Assembly (NCBI GenBank): GCA_052169645.1
Contig: JBQNCA010000014.1
Location: 1 to 39,107, forward strand
DNA: 39,107 bases
Source of the DNA: JAIKWW01 sp052169645
Lineage (GTDB): Bacteria; Bacillota; Clostridia; Peptostreptococcales; Anaerovoracaceae
Reading direction: 5' to 3'
Made by a program: the position numbers and the translations under genes. Numbering within the stretch: the stretch's first letter is position 1; every line of letters begins with the position of its first letter. The notes beneath the pieces are model-generated. The model had not been told where the DNA came from and ran no database searches. It worked only from the letters and a program-made list of their open reading frames with translations. Positions 24,953 to 32,273 of this stretch are shown piece after piece.

Positions 24953-25636
24953 ATGGAAACTAAAATTTACACTATCACAGATCCTGATAAAGACAGGGAT
25001 AAGATAGAGGAAGCTGCTGAAATCATCAAAAACGGCGGGATTGTAGCATTTCCTACGGATACGGTGTATGCTTTGGGTGCATCCATTGATAATGAGGATG
25101 CTATACGTCGTATTTATGAAGCGAAAAATCGACCTTCGGACAATCCCATAAATGTACTGGTTGCAAGAGACTTGGATATGCATATGGTAATCGATATTAC
25201 TGCACCGAATAATATGTTTCTTTCCAGATTTATAGAAAATTTCTGGCCGGGCCCGCTCACTATAATTATGCCTAAGATTGAGAACAGAGTTTCAAGGCTG
25301 ATTACTGCAGGGGGAAAGGGTGTAGGTGTTCGTCAACCCGACAATGCTATTGCTCAGGCACTTATAGATGCGGCGGATGTTCCGCTTGCAGCACCGAGTG
25401 CAAATATTTCAGGACATCCAAGTCCTACAACTGCACAGCATGTAATTGATGATTTGAACGGCAAGGTAGATATGATACTTGCAGGTCCTGATTGCGAAAT
25501 GGGAATAGAATCAACCATCGTAGACCTTACAGGAGATGATGTAGTAGTCACAAGACCGGGAGCGATAACTCCCGAGCAGCTTGAAGAAGTGATTCCTCGT
25601 AAGGTATACGTGGTCCCCCGGGAGGACTTGCTGTAG
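24953..25636 (+). CDS. sua5: Threonylcarbamoyl-AMP synthase, YrdC domain (Sua5 N-terminal part)
   Basis: Makes threonylcarbamoyl-AMP for the universal t6A37 tRNA modification. It contains the complete YrdC/TsaC domain: IVAFPTDTVYALGA, KNRPSDNP, FWPGPLTII, VGVRQPD and LAAPSANISGHPSPT. The reading frame ends at TAG 25634-25636 after VPREDLL, at the point where Bacillus-type Sua5 proteins run into a linker and a second domain. That second domain follows in another frame (25660-25980). The N-terminal part alone is the length of TsaC enzymes and could be active. AAAGGA sits 6 nt before ATG. The split may be a real two-part gene, a frameshift mutation or a sequencing error. Confidence 0.9.
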   Translation: METKIYTITDPDKDRDKIEEAAEIIKNGGIVAFPTDTVYALGASIDNEDAIRRIYEAKNRPSDNPINVLVARDLDMHMVIDITAPNNMFLSRFIENFWPGPLTIIMPKIENRVSRLITAGGKGVGVRQPDNAIAQALIDAADVPLAAPSANISGHPSPTTAQHVIDDLNGKVDMILAGPDCEMGIESTIVDLTGDDVVVTRPGAITPEQLEEVIPRKVYVVPREDLL

Positions 25637-25659
25637 CAGGGAGCGACGGCAAGGAGCGC

Positions 25660-25980
25660 ATGGATGCTCCCGTTTCGAGTAAATATCCGCATTACAGACC
25701 GGATACCGAGATTTATCTGTTTGTAGGGGATACCGCTGCCGTCAAGGCGGAAATCAGCAAAAGATGCAGGATTGCCGATGAGCATGGAAAGAAAGTCGGA
25801 GTGATTGATTTTGACGGAAATATAGATGAAGCGGCACATTCTTTTTTCAGAGAACTCAGGCGTTTAGATTCATCAGATGTTAATGTGATATTTGCAGCCG
25901 GAGTTCCGGAGACGGGTATGGGTACTGCAGTAATGGATCGCATGAAAAAGGCCGCTGACGGAAACATTATTTTTGTATAA
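25660..25980 (+). CDS. Sua5 C-terminal domain, separate frame
   Basis: 106-residue frame matching the C-terminal Sua5 domain by its start (SKYPHYRPDTEIYLFVG), the Rossmann-like GKKVGVIDFDG strand and the ending GMGTAVMDRMKKAADG. It lies in the -1 frame relative to the YrdC part. The -1 frame is open from before the TAG and reads AVAGSDGKERMDAP into this domain, exactly the expected linker, so one missing or extra base would restore one protein. Alternatively AAGGAG (25651-25656) 3 nt before ATG 25660 could allow separate translation. No slippery heptamer was found. Confidence 0.7.
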   Translation: MDAPVSSKYPHYRPDTEIYLFVGDTAAVKAEISKRCRIADEHGKKVGVIDFDGNIDEAAHSFFRELRRLDSSDVNVIFAAGVPETGMGTAVMDRMKKAADGNIIFV

Positions 25981-26131
25981 TTGATATATTAAGAAATATC
26001 GATGATTACCGAGCTGCTGTCGGAAATATTATCAATGTATAATGCTGCGAATGCGGTGAATTCATCTTTACACTGTGACCGCAGATATTAGTTATAATTA
26101 TTATTGCAATATTAAAAAAACGGAGGCTAAA

Positions 26132-26560
26132 ATGATTGCACTGGCAAGTGACCACGCAGGTTTTGATTTGAAAGAAGCTATTAAAAAGCATTTGATTGAA
26201 AACAACTATGACATTATGGACTTTGGAACAAACTCAAAAGCATCCTGCGATTATCCCGAGTTCGCACATAAGGCTGCCGAGGCTGTAGCATCAGGGCAGT
26301 GTGAAAAAGGTGTTTTATGCTGCGGTACAGGTGTGGGAGTTTCCATAGTGGCGAATAAAACCAAAGGAATAAGATGTGCACTTATTACAAATGAATTTCT
26401 TGCAGAGATGTGCAAGAGACATAACGATGCAAACATGGTAGCTTTCGGATCTCGTGTTTTGGATACTCAGACTGCGCTCAGACTTATGGACATATGGCTC
26501 AATGCTCATTTTGAAGAGGGCAGGCATAAGGAACGCATAGAGCAGATAGAAAAGCTGTAG
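26132..26560 (+). CDS. rpiB: Ribose-5-phosphate isomerase B
   Basis: Interconverts ribose 5-phosphate and ribulose 5-phosphate in the non-oxidative pentose phosphate pathway. It has 142 residues. It begins MIALASDHAGFDLKEAI; the active-site Cys64 lies in LCCGTGVGVSI, followed by GIRCALI and the HNDANMVAFGSR motif that binds phosphate. Upstream in-frame codons to 26075 are not conserved; ATG 26132 has CGGAGG at 26121-26126. It is followed 57 bp later by tyrS. The RpiB/LacAB family can also act on allose or galactose phosphates, but the housekeeping context favours RpiB. Confidence 0.95.
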   Translation: MIALASDHAGFDLKEAIKKHLIENNYDIMDFGTNSKASCDYPEFAHKAAEAVASGQCEKGVLCCGTGVGVSIVANKTKGIRCALITNEFLAEMCKRHNDANMVAFGSRVLDTQTALRLMDIWLNAHFEEGRHKERIEQIEKL

Positions 26561-26617
26561 GCTCTAAATTTTCAGCAAATTCGGACGTAAATAAAAGGTT
26601 TTATGGAGGGGAATCCT

Positions 26618-27847
26618 ATGAAAATTTATGATGAGCTTGTCGCTCGAGGATTGATTGCTCAGGTAACTGATGAAGAAGAAATTCGTGAGCTTGTGGATAA
26701 CGGGAAAGCAACATTTTACATCGGATTCGATCCGACTGCGGACAGCTTGCACGTAGGACATTTCATGGCGCTCTGTCTCATGAAGCGTTTGCAGATGGCG
26801 GGGAATAAGCCTATAGCGCTCGTAGGCGGAGGCACCGGTATGATAGGTGATCCTTCAGGACGTACAGATATGCGCCTGATGATGACACCGGAGACGATTC
26901 AACATAATTGCGACTGCTTCAAGAAGCAGATGGAACGCTTTATCGATTTCGGTGAGGGTAAAGCAATTATGGTGAATAATGCCGATTGGTTGCTTGACCT
27001 GAACTATATAGAGATGCTCAGAGAGGTCGGACCTCATTTTTCCGTTAATCATATGCTGGCTGCCGAATGTTATAAGCAGCGTATGGAGAGGGGCTTGAGT
27101 TTCTTTGAATTCAATTACATGATAATGCAGGCATACGATTTTTATGAGTTGTATAAAAATTACGGTTGTCTTATGCAGTTCGGAGGCAATGATCAATGGA
27201 GCAATATGCTTGCCGGAACTGAGCTTATACGCAGAAAGCTCGGAAAAGATGCTTATGCAATGACCATTACACTGCTGCTCAACTCGGAAGGCAAGAAGAT
27301 GGGCAAGACGGTAGGCGGAGCTGTGTGGCTTGATGCGGAAAAGACATCTCCTTATGAATTTTATCAATATTGGAGAAATATCGGCGACACTGATGTGGAT
27401 AAATGCTTCAGAATGTTGACTTTCAAGCCTCTCGAAGAAATTGAAAAAATGGAAAAGTGGGATGACAGCCGCATTAATGAGAAAAAAGAAATCCTTGCAC
27501 ATGAGTTGACAAAGCTTGTACACGGAGAGGAAGAGGCAGATAGAGCGCAGGAAGCTTCAAGAGCCTTGTTTAGGGGCAAAGGAGATCTGTCAAATATGCC
27601 AACCACGGAAATGGAAGCAAGTATATTTGAAGGTGATGGTACGGGGCTCGTAAATCTTATTCGTGAGGTCGGACTTGTTTCCAGCAACAGCGACGGATTC
27701 AGAACGATAGAGCAGGGCGGACTTTTGGTAAACAATGTAAAAATAAAGGACAAGAAGCAGAACGTTACATTGGATATGTTTGAAGATGATGCTCTCTTAA
27801 TAAAGAAGGGGAAGAAAACCTTTCATAGAATCATACTGAAAAAATAG
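26618..27847 (+). CDS. tyrS: Tyrosyl-tRNA synthetase
   Basis: Charges tRNA-Tyr; class I synthetase. ATG 26603 is inside the ribosome site (GGAGGGG 26605-26611), so ATG 26618 is the start (409 residues). The HIGH-type motif is HVGH (45-48), the KMSKS-type motif is KMGKT (227-231), and GGNDQW marks the tyrosine pocket. A C-terminal S4-like RNA-binding domain is present (about 345-409). No T-box leader is visible upstream, unlike many Firmicute tyrS genes; it may be read with rpiB. Confidence 0.97.
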   Translation: MKIYDELVARGLIAQVTDEEEIRELVDNGKATFYIGFDPTADSLHVGHFMALCLMKRLQMAGNKPIALVGGGTGMIGDPSGRTDMRLMMTPETIQHNCDCFKKQMERFIDFGEGKAIMVNNADWLLDLNYIEMLREVGPHFSVNHMLAAECYKQRMERGLSFFEFNYMIMQAYDFYELYKNYGCLMQFGGNDQWSNMLAGTELIRRKLGKDAYAMTITLLLNSEGKKMGKTVGGAVWLDAEKTSPYEFYQYWRNIGDTDVDKCFRMLTFKPLEEIEKMEKWDDSRINEKKEILAHELTKLVHGEEEADRAQEASRALFRGKGDLSNMPTTEMEASIFEGDGTGLVNLIREVGLVSSNSDGFRTIEQGGLLVNNVKIKDKKQNVTLDMFEDDALLIKKGKKTFHRIILKK

Positions 27848-28138
27848 ACTTTTGAGGGAAAATAGTTTTAGTCGAGAATGTATCTGTCTGCAATAAATGG
27901 AAAAATTTTATTCCATTCGTAAAATATGAAATTCTGTTAAAAATCCGGAGTTCCATTAAAAATAAAATGATTTTCTCAAATTGTACACAAAAGATATGCA
28001 GCATATATAAGACGGTATTAATAATTGTTCGTGAAAAGTCTTTGTATATCGAGCTTCCAACGATATCTGGATGAGAATTACATATACAAAGATATAACAA
28101 AATGTGCGACAATTAAACTTGCAATTTGGAGGATGATG
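27848..28138. other. Intergenic region after tyrS
   Basis: No credible gene. Hairpins: AATGGAA (27896-27902) / TTCCATT (27911-27917), and TCTTTGTATAT (28039-28049) / ATATACAAAGA (28082-28092) with a 32-nt loop. Neither has a T tail, so a tyrS terminator is not clear. Confidence 0.4.
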
Positions 28139-28156
28139 ATCGTCTGTAAAAAAGTG

Positions 28157-28372
28157 TTGACTTTGCTTGACCGGACAGGTAATATATTTGTACTGCGTGA
28201 AAAAGCACTTTATGCATTTTCGCATATACATATGAAGTATTCTGCCTTTTGGGCGGTTGCTATACGGTGCAGGCTGGGAATTACCGGCCGTGGCCGGACA
28301 GTTATTTTTGAATGTCGAAAACAATAGGCGGTGTTTATTCCGAATATTTGAGTAGGCAAGGAGGTTTAATAT
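28157..28372 (+). promoter_or_regulatory. Promoter and leader of rplM-rpsI
   Basis: TTGACT (28157-28162), 17-bp spacer, TAATAT (28180-28185). The transcript would have about 180 nt of leader containing a GC-rich hairpin CCGGC-CGTG-GCCGG (28284-28297) followed by a T-rich stretch. The position fits a ribosomal-protein (L13-type) autoregulatory leader. Confidence 0.55.
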
Positions 28373-28801
28373 ATGAAATCTTATATCGCTAAGCCTCAGG
28401 AGGTTGATAGAAAGTGGTACGTCATCGATGCTGACGGACAGACTCTCGGCAGACTCGCATCCGAGGTTGCAGCTATCCTGAGAGGAAAGAAGAAGCCGAC
28501 TTACACACCACATGTTGATACGGGTGATTATGTAATAGTAATCAATGCGGAAAAGATCAATGTAACGGGTAAGAAGAGAAAAGAGAAGATTTATAAGAGA
28601 CATACCGGTTATCCGGGCGGTCTTCGTGAGATCACTTTTGAAAAGCTTCAGGCAAAAAATCCTGAAGAAATCATAAGACATGCTGTAAAAGGCATGATGC
28701 CTAAGGGTGTTCTCGGCAGACAGATGTATAAGAAGCTTAAAGTTTATGCAGGTTCTGAGCACAATCATATAGCTCAGAAGCCGGAAATATGGACATTCTA
28801 A
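28373..28801 (+). CDS. rplM: 50S ribosomal protein L13
   Basis: Large-subunit protein, 142 residues, full length. Typical segments: KWYVIDADGQTLGRLAS near the start, GDYVIVINAEKINVTGKK, and RHAVKGMMPKGVLGRQMYKKLKVY near the end. AAGGAGG precedes ATG. It is followed 18 bp later by rpsI in the universal L13-S9 order. Transcribed from the promoter at 28157. Confidence 0.98.
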   Translation: MKSYIAKPQEVDRKWYVIDADGQTLGRLASEVAAILRGKKKPTYTPHVDTGDYVIVINAEKINVTGKKRKEKIYKRHTGYPGGLREITFEKLQAKNPEEIIRHAVKGMMPKGVLGRQMYKKLKVYAGSEHNHIAQKPEIWTF

Positions 28802-28819
28802 GGAAGGGAGGAAATCTAA

Positions 28820-29212
28820 ATGGCTAAAGAACAGTATATTGGAACAGGCAGAAGAAAGTCTGCTATTGCCAGAGTCAGATTGATTCCCGGCAGCGGAAAG
28901 ATTGTAATCAACAAGAAAGAACTTGATGATTATCTTCCTATGGATATTCTTAGAAATGAAGTTAAGCGTCCGTTCGAGGTTGCAGGCTGCGCAGGTAAGT
29001 TTGACGTTATCGCCCTTGTAAACGGCGGCGGTATGACAGGACAGGCGGGTGCGCTCAGACACGGTATCTCAAGAGCACTCTGCGAAGCAGACCCTGAAAA
29101 CAGACCGGCGCTCAAGGCGGCAGGCTTCCTTACAAGAGATCCTCGTATGAAGGAAAGAAAGAAATACGGTCTCAAAAAAGCAAGAAGAGCACCGCAGTTC
29201 TCAAAGAGATAG
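28820..29212 (+). CDS. rpsI: 30S ribosomal protein S9
   Basis: Small-subunit protein, 130 residues. It begins with the GTGRRKSAIARVRL signature and ends in the conserved basic tail KARRAPQFSKR, whose last residues reach the P-site tRNA. AGGGAGG precedes ATG. It is the second gene of the rplM operon, which ends at the terminator 29258-29288. Confidence 0.98.
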   Translation: MAKEQYIGTGRRKSAIARVRLIPGSGKIVINKKELDDYLPMDILRNEVKRPFEVAGCAGKFDVIALVNGGGMTGQAGALRHGISRALCEADPENRPALKAAGFLTRDPRMKERKKYGLKKARRAPQFSKR

Positions 29213-29257
29213 TTCGAAGAGTTCGAAGCTCTGTAAAAAGAATCGTCGGAAAAACTA

Positions 29258-29288
29258 CCCCCGAAAACACAAGTTTTCGGGGGTTTTT
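29258..29288 (+). terminator. Intrinsic terminator of rplM-rpsI
   Basis: 11-bp perfect stem CCCCCGAAAAC (29258-29268) / GTTTTCGGGGG (29273-29283), loop ACAA, tail TTTTT. Confidence 0.96.
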
Positions 29289-29294
29289 AGTTTG

Positions 29295-29480
29295 CGCTCC
29301 ATGGGTGCCCTCTAACGGGTAAAAGTCACGAGTACGCGAGGATAACAACGAACTGTAAGAAGTCAGCCGAAGCCATAGTAGTGAAGAAGTTCCTGTAATG
29401 GGAATGTAGTGAAGTTCAAGGCACAGATGAAGAAACTGACGGCTGATTGAAATGGTGCAGGATAAGGTCATCAATACAAA
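29295..29480 (+). mobile_element. Decayed group II intron-like remnant
   Basis: Noncoding stretch starting a few bases past the rpsI terminator. It contains segments that resemble the region just upstream of, and at the start of, group II intron maturase genes in clostridia: AAAAGTCACGAGTACG, AACAACGAACTGTAAGAAG and AGCCGAAGCCATAGTAGTG. One frame reads KSAEAIVVKKFL before a stop. No reverse transcriptase or domain V is seen, so it is a fragment. Recognition is from memory of such elements and needs a search. It is GC-richer than the flanking intergenic DNA. Confidence 0.5.
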
Positions 29481-29483
29481 GGG

Positions 29484-29501
29484 ACCGGCGGCTAAGCCGG
29501 T
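29484..29501. other. Small GC-rich hairpin after the intron-like remnant
   Basis: ACCGGC (29484-29489), loop GGCTAA, GCCGGT (29496-29501), followed by an A-rich stretch. It could mark the 3' side of the remnant or be an independent terminator on the minus strand. Confidence 0.35.
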
Positions 29502-29627
29502 GAGTTTAAAAAAGCTTTAGCTGCAAGCAAAAAAACCTACTATGATGGGATGTTAATGCTGAAAATAAGAGAATATCATATGATATAAAAACGCCTTGAC
29601 ATTTTGCGATTTTTTGATATATAGGGG

Positions 29628-29685
29628 TTGACAGCTATTACGAATTGCGATATATTACAAATATCGATACATCTAAAAACGTATC
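29628..29685 (+). promoter_or_regulatory. padR promoter with two inverted repeats
   Basis: TTGACA (29628-29633), 17-bp spacer, TATATT (29651-29656). CGATAT (29648-29653)-N7-ATATCG (29661-29666) covers the -10, and GATAC (29666-29670)-N10-GTATC (29681-29685) lies over the early transcript. Both are good candidate PadR operators. Confidence 0.7.
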
Positions 29686-29699
29686 AGAAAGGAGAAGTA

Positions 29700-30038
29700 A
29701 TGGGAAGAACAGCAAGCAGCGGAGCTCTCACCGAGTCTGTTTTTTATATACTGCTGCGGCTCCATCAACCGGCACACGGTTACGCCATGATGAAAGACAT
29801 TGCACAGATGACGGGCGGGCGTGTAAAGCTCGGAGCCGGCTCCCTGTATGGAGCATTGGACACATTGCAGAAAAAGGGCTGGATAAAAGCACTTAATGAG
29901 TATCCGCAGGATCGAAAAATCGAATATATCATTACAAACACAGGAAAAGAGTTCTTTGAAAAAGAGCTTATACGTCTGAAAGAACTTCTGTGGAATGCAG
30001 AGAAAATAAAGGAGGCAAACTATGAAGACAAGCGTTAA
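29700..30038 (+). CDS. PadR-family transcriptional regulator
   Basis: Winged-helix repressor of 112 residues. The PadR domain is visible: LTESVFYILLRLHQPAHGYAMM, then the recognition-helix region GAGSLYGALDTLQKKGWI and the wing DRKIEYIITNTGKEF. ATG 29700 is chosen because AAAGGAG (29688-29694) is 5 nt ahead; earlier codons overlap the promoter. It overlaps the next gene by 17 bp, the usual arrangement with DUF2812 partners. Autoregulation through the inverted repeats at the promoter is likely. The inducer is unknown; PadR-DUF2812 pairs are often linked to membrane stress or drug response (inference). Confidence 0.9.
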   Translation: MGRTASSGALTESVFYILLRLHQPAHGYAMMKDIAQMTGGRVKLGAGSLYGALDTLQKKGWIKALNEYPQDRKIEYIITNTGKEFFEKELIRLKELLWNAEKIKEANYEDKR

Positions 30039-30570
30039 AAAGGCTTTCCTTGATATTAATAAAGAAGAAGAATGGCTGAACGAGCAGGGGGAAAGAGGTC
30101 TGATGCTTATCGGATATCATAGCGGAGAATATGAGTTTGAGGATGTATCCCCGGTGAAGTACCGATATAAGATCGACCTGCCCGCTTACACAGGTGCCAA
30201 GAAAAAAGAATATCTTGATTTTTTGGAGCAGACCGGAATCTCCGTTGTGGCGGAGTACGGAGGTAGAGTTTATCTGAGAAAAAATGCGGCTGACGGTCCG
30301 TTGGAGCTGTACACCGGAAAAAGTGAGTCGGCAAAGCAGATTAGCAAACGCTATTCACATTTTTTTGCAATCGGTATATCTCAGTTTATGTTGGGAGTTT
30401 TTATGTTGGTTCAATCACTGTACTATGTGCGGCAAAGAGGTGTTGCGATTAGGATCGCCGTCGTTATAGACATCGGCTTAATCATTTCCGGGCTTATCTT
30501 CTTTATCATGGGTCTGCGGAAGCATAGGAAATACTCTCCGCCAAAAGAAGATAAAGATATTTGGGAATAA
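30022..30570 (+). CDS. DUF2812 membrane protein
   Basis: 182-residue protein of the DUF2812 family, function unknown. The soluble N-terminal part starts KKAFLDINKEEEWLNEQGERG, the family signature in which a short repeat packs around EEEWLN. Two transmembrane helices lie near 114-136 and 145-165, with a basic cytoplasmic tail. GGAGG sits 7 nt before ATG, inside the padR gene, so translation is coupled. DUF2812 proteins are regularly encoded with PadR regulators and may act as their membrane partner or sensor (inference). Confidence 0.85.
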   Translation: MKTSVKKAFLDINKEEEWLNEQGERGLMLIGYHSGEYEFEDVSPVKYRYKIDLPAYTGAKKKEYLDFLEQTGISVVAEYGGRVYLRKNAADGPLELYTGKSESAKQISKRYSHFFAIGISQFMLGVFMLVQSLYYVRQRGVAIRIAVVIDIGLIISGLIFFIMGLRKHRKYSPPKEDKDIWE

Positions 30571-30586
30571 CTGAATATAAAAAATC

Positions 30587-30871
30587 TTGATATTAAATGA
30601 TCGGATGATGGATGAAGTTATGTTGGATGCTATTTCATCAATAAAAATAGATTCGGTTTCCCTCAATGTAAATTGTGATTTTATAAGTCAGGCTATATTG
30701 ACTCATAAGCTGGCAGCAGAAGGCAAGATTGAGACAGTTGACGGAAGAAAGATTTATACGACGGGACGCCTTTGGGATATGGATACGGGCAAAGACGTTA
30801 TCAGAGCTAAAGGATTATATTATGAGCTGGATATGGATTCATTTTTGCCGGATGAGGTGGGCAATAATTAG
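30587..30871 (+). pseudogene. Truncated hotdog (PaaI-like) thioesterase fragment
   Basis: The readable part resembles the C-terminal half of a hotdog-fold acyl-CoA thioesterase: MMDEVMLDAI like the central helix, then the beta strands IDSVSLNVNCDF, GRKIYTTGRLWD and VIRAKGLYYELD. The N-terminal half, with the HGG-type motif, is missing, and there is no ribosome site before the possible TTG 30587 or ATG 30605. It starts only 16 bp after the DUF2812 stop and ends directly against the hydE stop codon on the other strand. Most likely a remnant left when the upstream DNA was replaced. Confidence 0.6.
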
Positions 30872-31915
30872 TTATTTCACCTTTGAATCGCCTCTTGCAA
30901 CGACAGGATTGAAACCTATTGTTCTAAGCCGTTCGTTCATTATGCGCTGAGATTCGGCAGCTACGTCGCCCGCCTGCAATTTGCCGTCATAGAGCAGGTA
31001 TTTATTGCGTGCGTCGGCAGGGGAAATGTTGGGCATCAATACATTTGAGCCGGCATATATGCCTCGCTCTCTTCCGGAGGAATCGAGAGTACCGAGGGCA
31101 GTTGTAGCAGGAATGAGAGCTGCGGGAACCATGATGCGCAAAAGCGATATCAGAAATATTGTTAATTCGACAGAGCCTTGAGGCATATCTGCAAATTGAG
31201 TATCCTTATGCGGAATGAAAGGGCCGATACCTATCATATGCGGATTGAGGTCATGTATAAAAAGCAAATCCCGGGCAATGCAGTCAGAGGTTTGGTACGG
31301 AGAACCGACCATGAAGCCGGTGCCGACCTGAAAGCCTATGTCTTTTAAATCGTAAAGACAACGTTTCCTGTTTTCGAGGCTCAGTGAAGCCGGGTGCAGC
31401 TTGGCATAATGTTCGGCATCCGCAGTTTCGTGACGGAGCAAGTAGCGTTCCGCACCTGCATCATACAGTGCCTGATATTCTTTACGACTTTTTTCACCTA
31501 TAGAAAGTGTAACTGCACATTCCGGATATCGTTCTTTTATAGATGCGACCAGCTCGCAGGTGCGTTCGCAATTATACCAAGGGTCTTCACCTCCTTGCAG
31601 TACAAAAGTCCTGAAGCCGAGCTTGTATCCGGCATCCGCACACAAGAGAACTTCCTCAAAGCTGAGTCTGTAGCGCTCGGCTTTTTTATTGCTGCACCTT
31701 ATACCGCAGTAATAGCAATCATTTTTGCAATAATTTGTAAATTCTATAAGACCTCTCATATATATATCATGCCCGTAAATTTCATCAGTCAAGGACCTTG
31801 CTAAAAATTCCGCATATGCGGCGTCTTCTGCGCTGAAATTTTCTATAAGACAGACAAATTCTTCTTGTGTCAGGCATTTATCCTTAGATAATTTATCTAT
31901 GAGATTTTTATTCAT
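30872..31915 (-). CDS. hydE: [FeFe]-hydrogenase maturase HydE (radical SAM)
   Basis: Radical SAM enzyme needed, with HydF and HydG, to build the 2Fe subcluster of [FeFe] hydrogenase. It has 347 residues, family length. The cluster motif is CKNDCYYC (Cys63, Cys67, Cys70), followed by LGFRTFVLQGGEDPWY and the HydE-typical YLLRHETADAEHYAKLHP. VGTGFMVGSPYQT and IGIGPFIPHKDT also fit HydE rather than biotin synthase or PylB. AAAGGAG lies 8 nt before ATG. Neither the hydrogenase nor HydF/HydG lies in this window. It has a hairpin in its putative leader (31976-32002). Confidence 0.92.
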   Translation of the reverse strand: MNKNLIDKLSKDKCLTQEEFVCLIENFSAEDAAYAEFLARSLTDEIYGHDIYMRGLIEFTNYCKNDCYYCGIRCSNKKAERYRLSFEEVLLCADAGYKLGFRTFVLQGGEDPWYNCERTCELVASIKERYPECAVTLSIGEKSRKEYQALYDAGAERYLLRHETADAEHYAKLHPASLSLENRKRCLYDLKDIGFQVGTGFMVGSPYQTSDCIARDLLFIHDLNPHMIGIGPFIPHKDTQFADMPQGSVELTIFLISLLRIMVPAALIPATTALGTLDSSGRERGIYAGSNVLMPNISPADARNKYLLYDGKLQAGDVAAESQRIMNERLRTIGFNPVVARGDSKVK

Positions 31916-31975
31916 GTGCTGTTCTCCTTTTATGCCGGATATCCAAGAAAATTCATATCAATGCTGTGCGTACTT

Positions 31976-32002
31976 CCTTACTGCTTGAGGGTAGCAGTAA
32001 GG
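31976..32002 (-). promoter_or_regulatory. Perfect hairpin in the hydE leader region
   Basis: 10-bp perfect inverted repeat CCTTACTGCT (31976-31985) / AGCAGTAAGG (31993-32002), loop of 7, located 61-87 bp before the hydE start. No T tail in the hydE direction. It could be a regulator site or an mRNA stability element. Confidence 0.5.
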
Positions 32003-32074
32003 CGGACTATGCGGATAAACAGGAAATACTTTACCTCTGATTGAGGGGGAGCAGTCTTGCCTTGAAGTTTTTGA

Positions 32075-32106
32075 TTGATATCGAATAGTATATTGTAGTA
32101 TATCAA
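32075..32106. repeat. Inverted repeat in the hydE/DMT intergenic region
   Basis: TTGATAT (32075-32081) and ATATCAA (32100-32106) flank an 18-bp AT-rich core. It could be part of the divergent control region. Confidence 0.4.
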
Positions 32107-32129
32107 GATATTTTGAATATTGCACCTTT

Positions 32130-32233
32130 TTAAATTTAAGTTTTCTTAAAATTCCGGGATTGACAAGTCGAGGTGACAAAATCTATCCGGTTAAAACTCC
32201 TATGCTATATTAAATTTAAGTTTTCTTAAAATT
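32130..32233. repeat. Two identical 24-bp direct repeats, 80 bp apart
   Basis: Copies at 32130-32153 and 32210-32233 are identical across all 24 bp. Each holds the inverted repeat TTTAAG-N4-CTTAAA. The second copy ends 4 bp before the -35 of the downstream promoter, an ideal operator position. Confidence 0.8.
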
Positions 32234-32237
32234 AATC

Positions 32238-32266
32238 TTGACGTATCCGCAATCAAGCTCAATAAT
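32238..32266 (+). promoter_or_regulatory. Promoter of the DMT transporter gene
   Basis: TTGACG (32238-32243), 17-bp spacer, AATAAT (32261-32266). The expected start is at about 32273, at the ATG 32274 itself, so the mRNA may be leaderless. Confidence 0.6.
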
Positions 32267-32273
32267 ATTAAAC

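Noticed and set aside
25615..25660. Programmed frameshift of the prfB kind in the Sua5 gene
   Set aside because: A +1 shift at the stop leads to a frame that soon closes; joining the second domain needs -1, and no slippery heptamer is present. A ribosome-site-like GGGAGG exists but does not by itself prove recoding.
28025..28327. 100-residue plus-strand frame before rplM
   Set aside because: It crosses the rplM promoter and leader, has no family resemblance and no ribosome site; its composition looks random.
29172..29474. 100-residue minus-strand frame over the intron-like remnant
   Set aside because: Antisense to the rpsI end, terminator and remnant; such frames are commonly annotated by mistake over this kind of repeat DNA.
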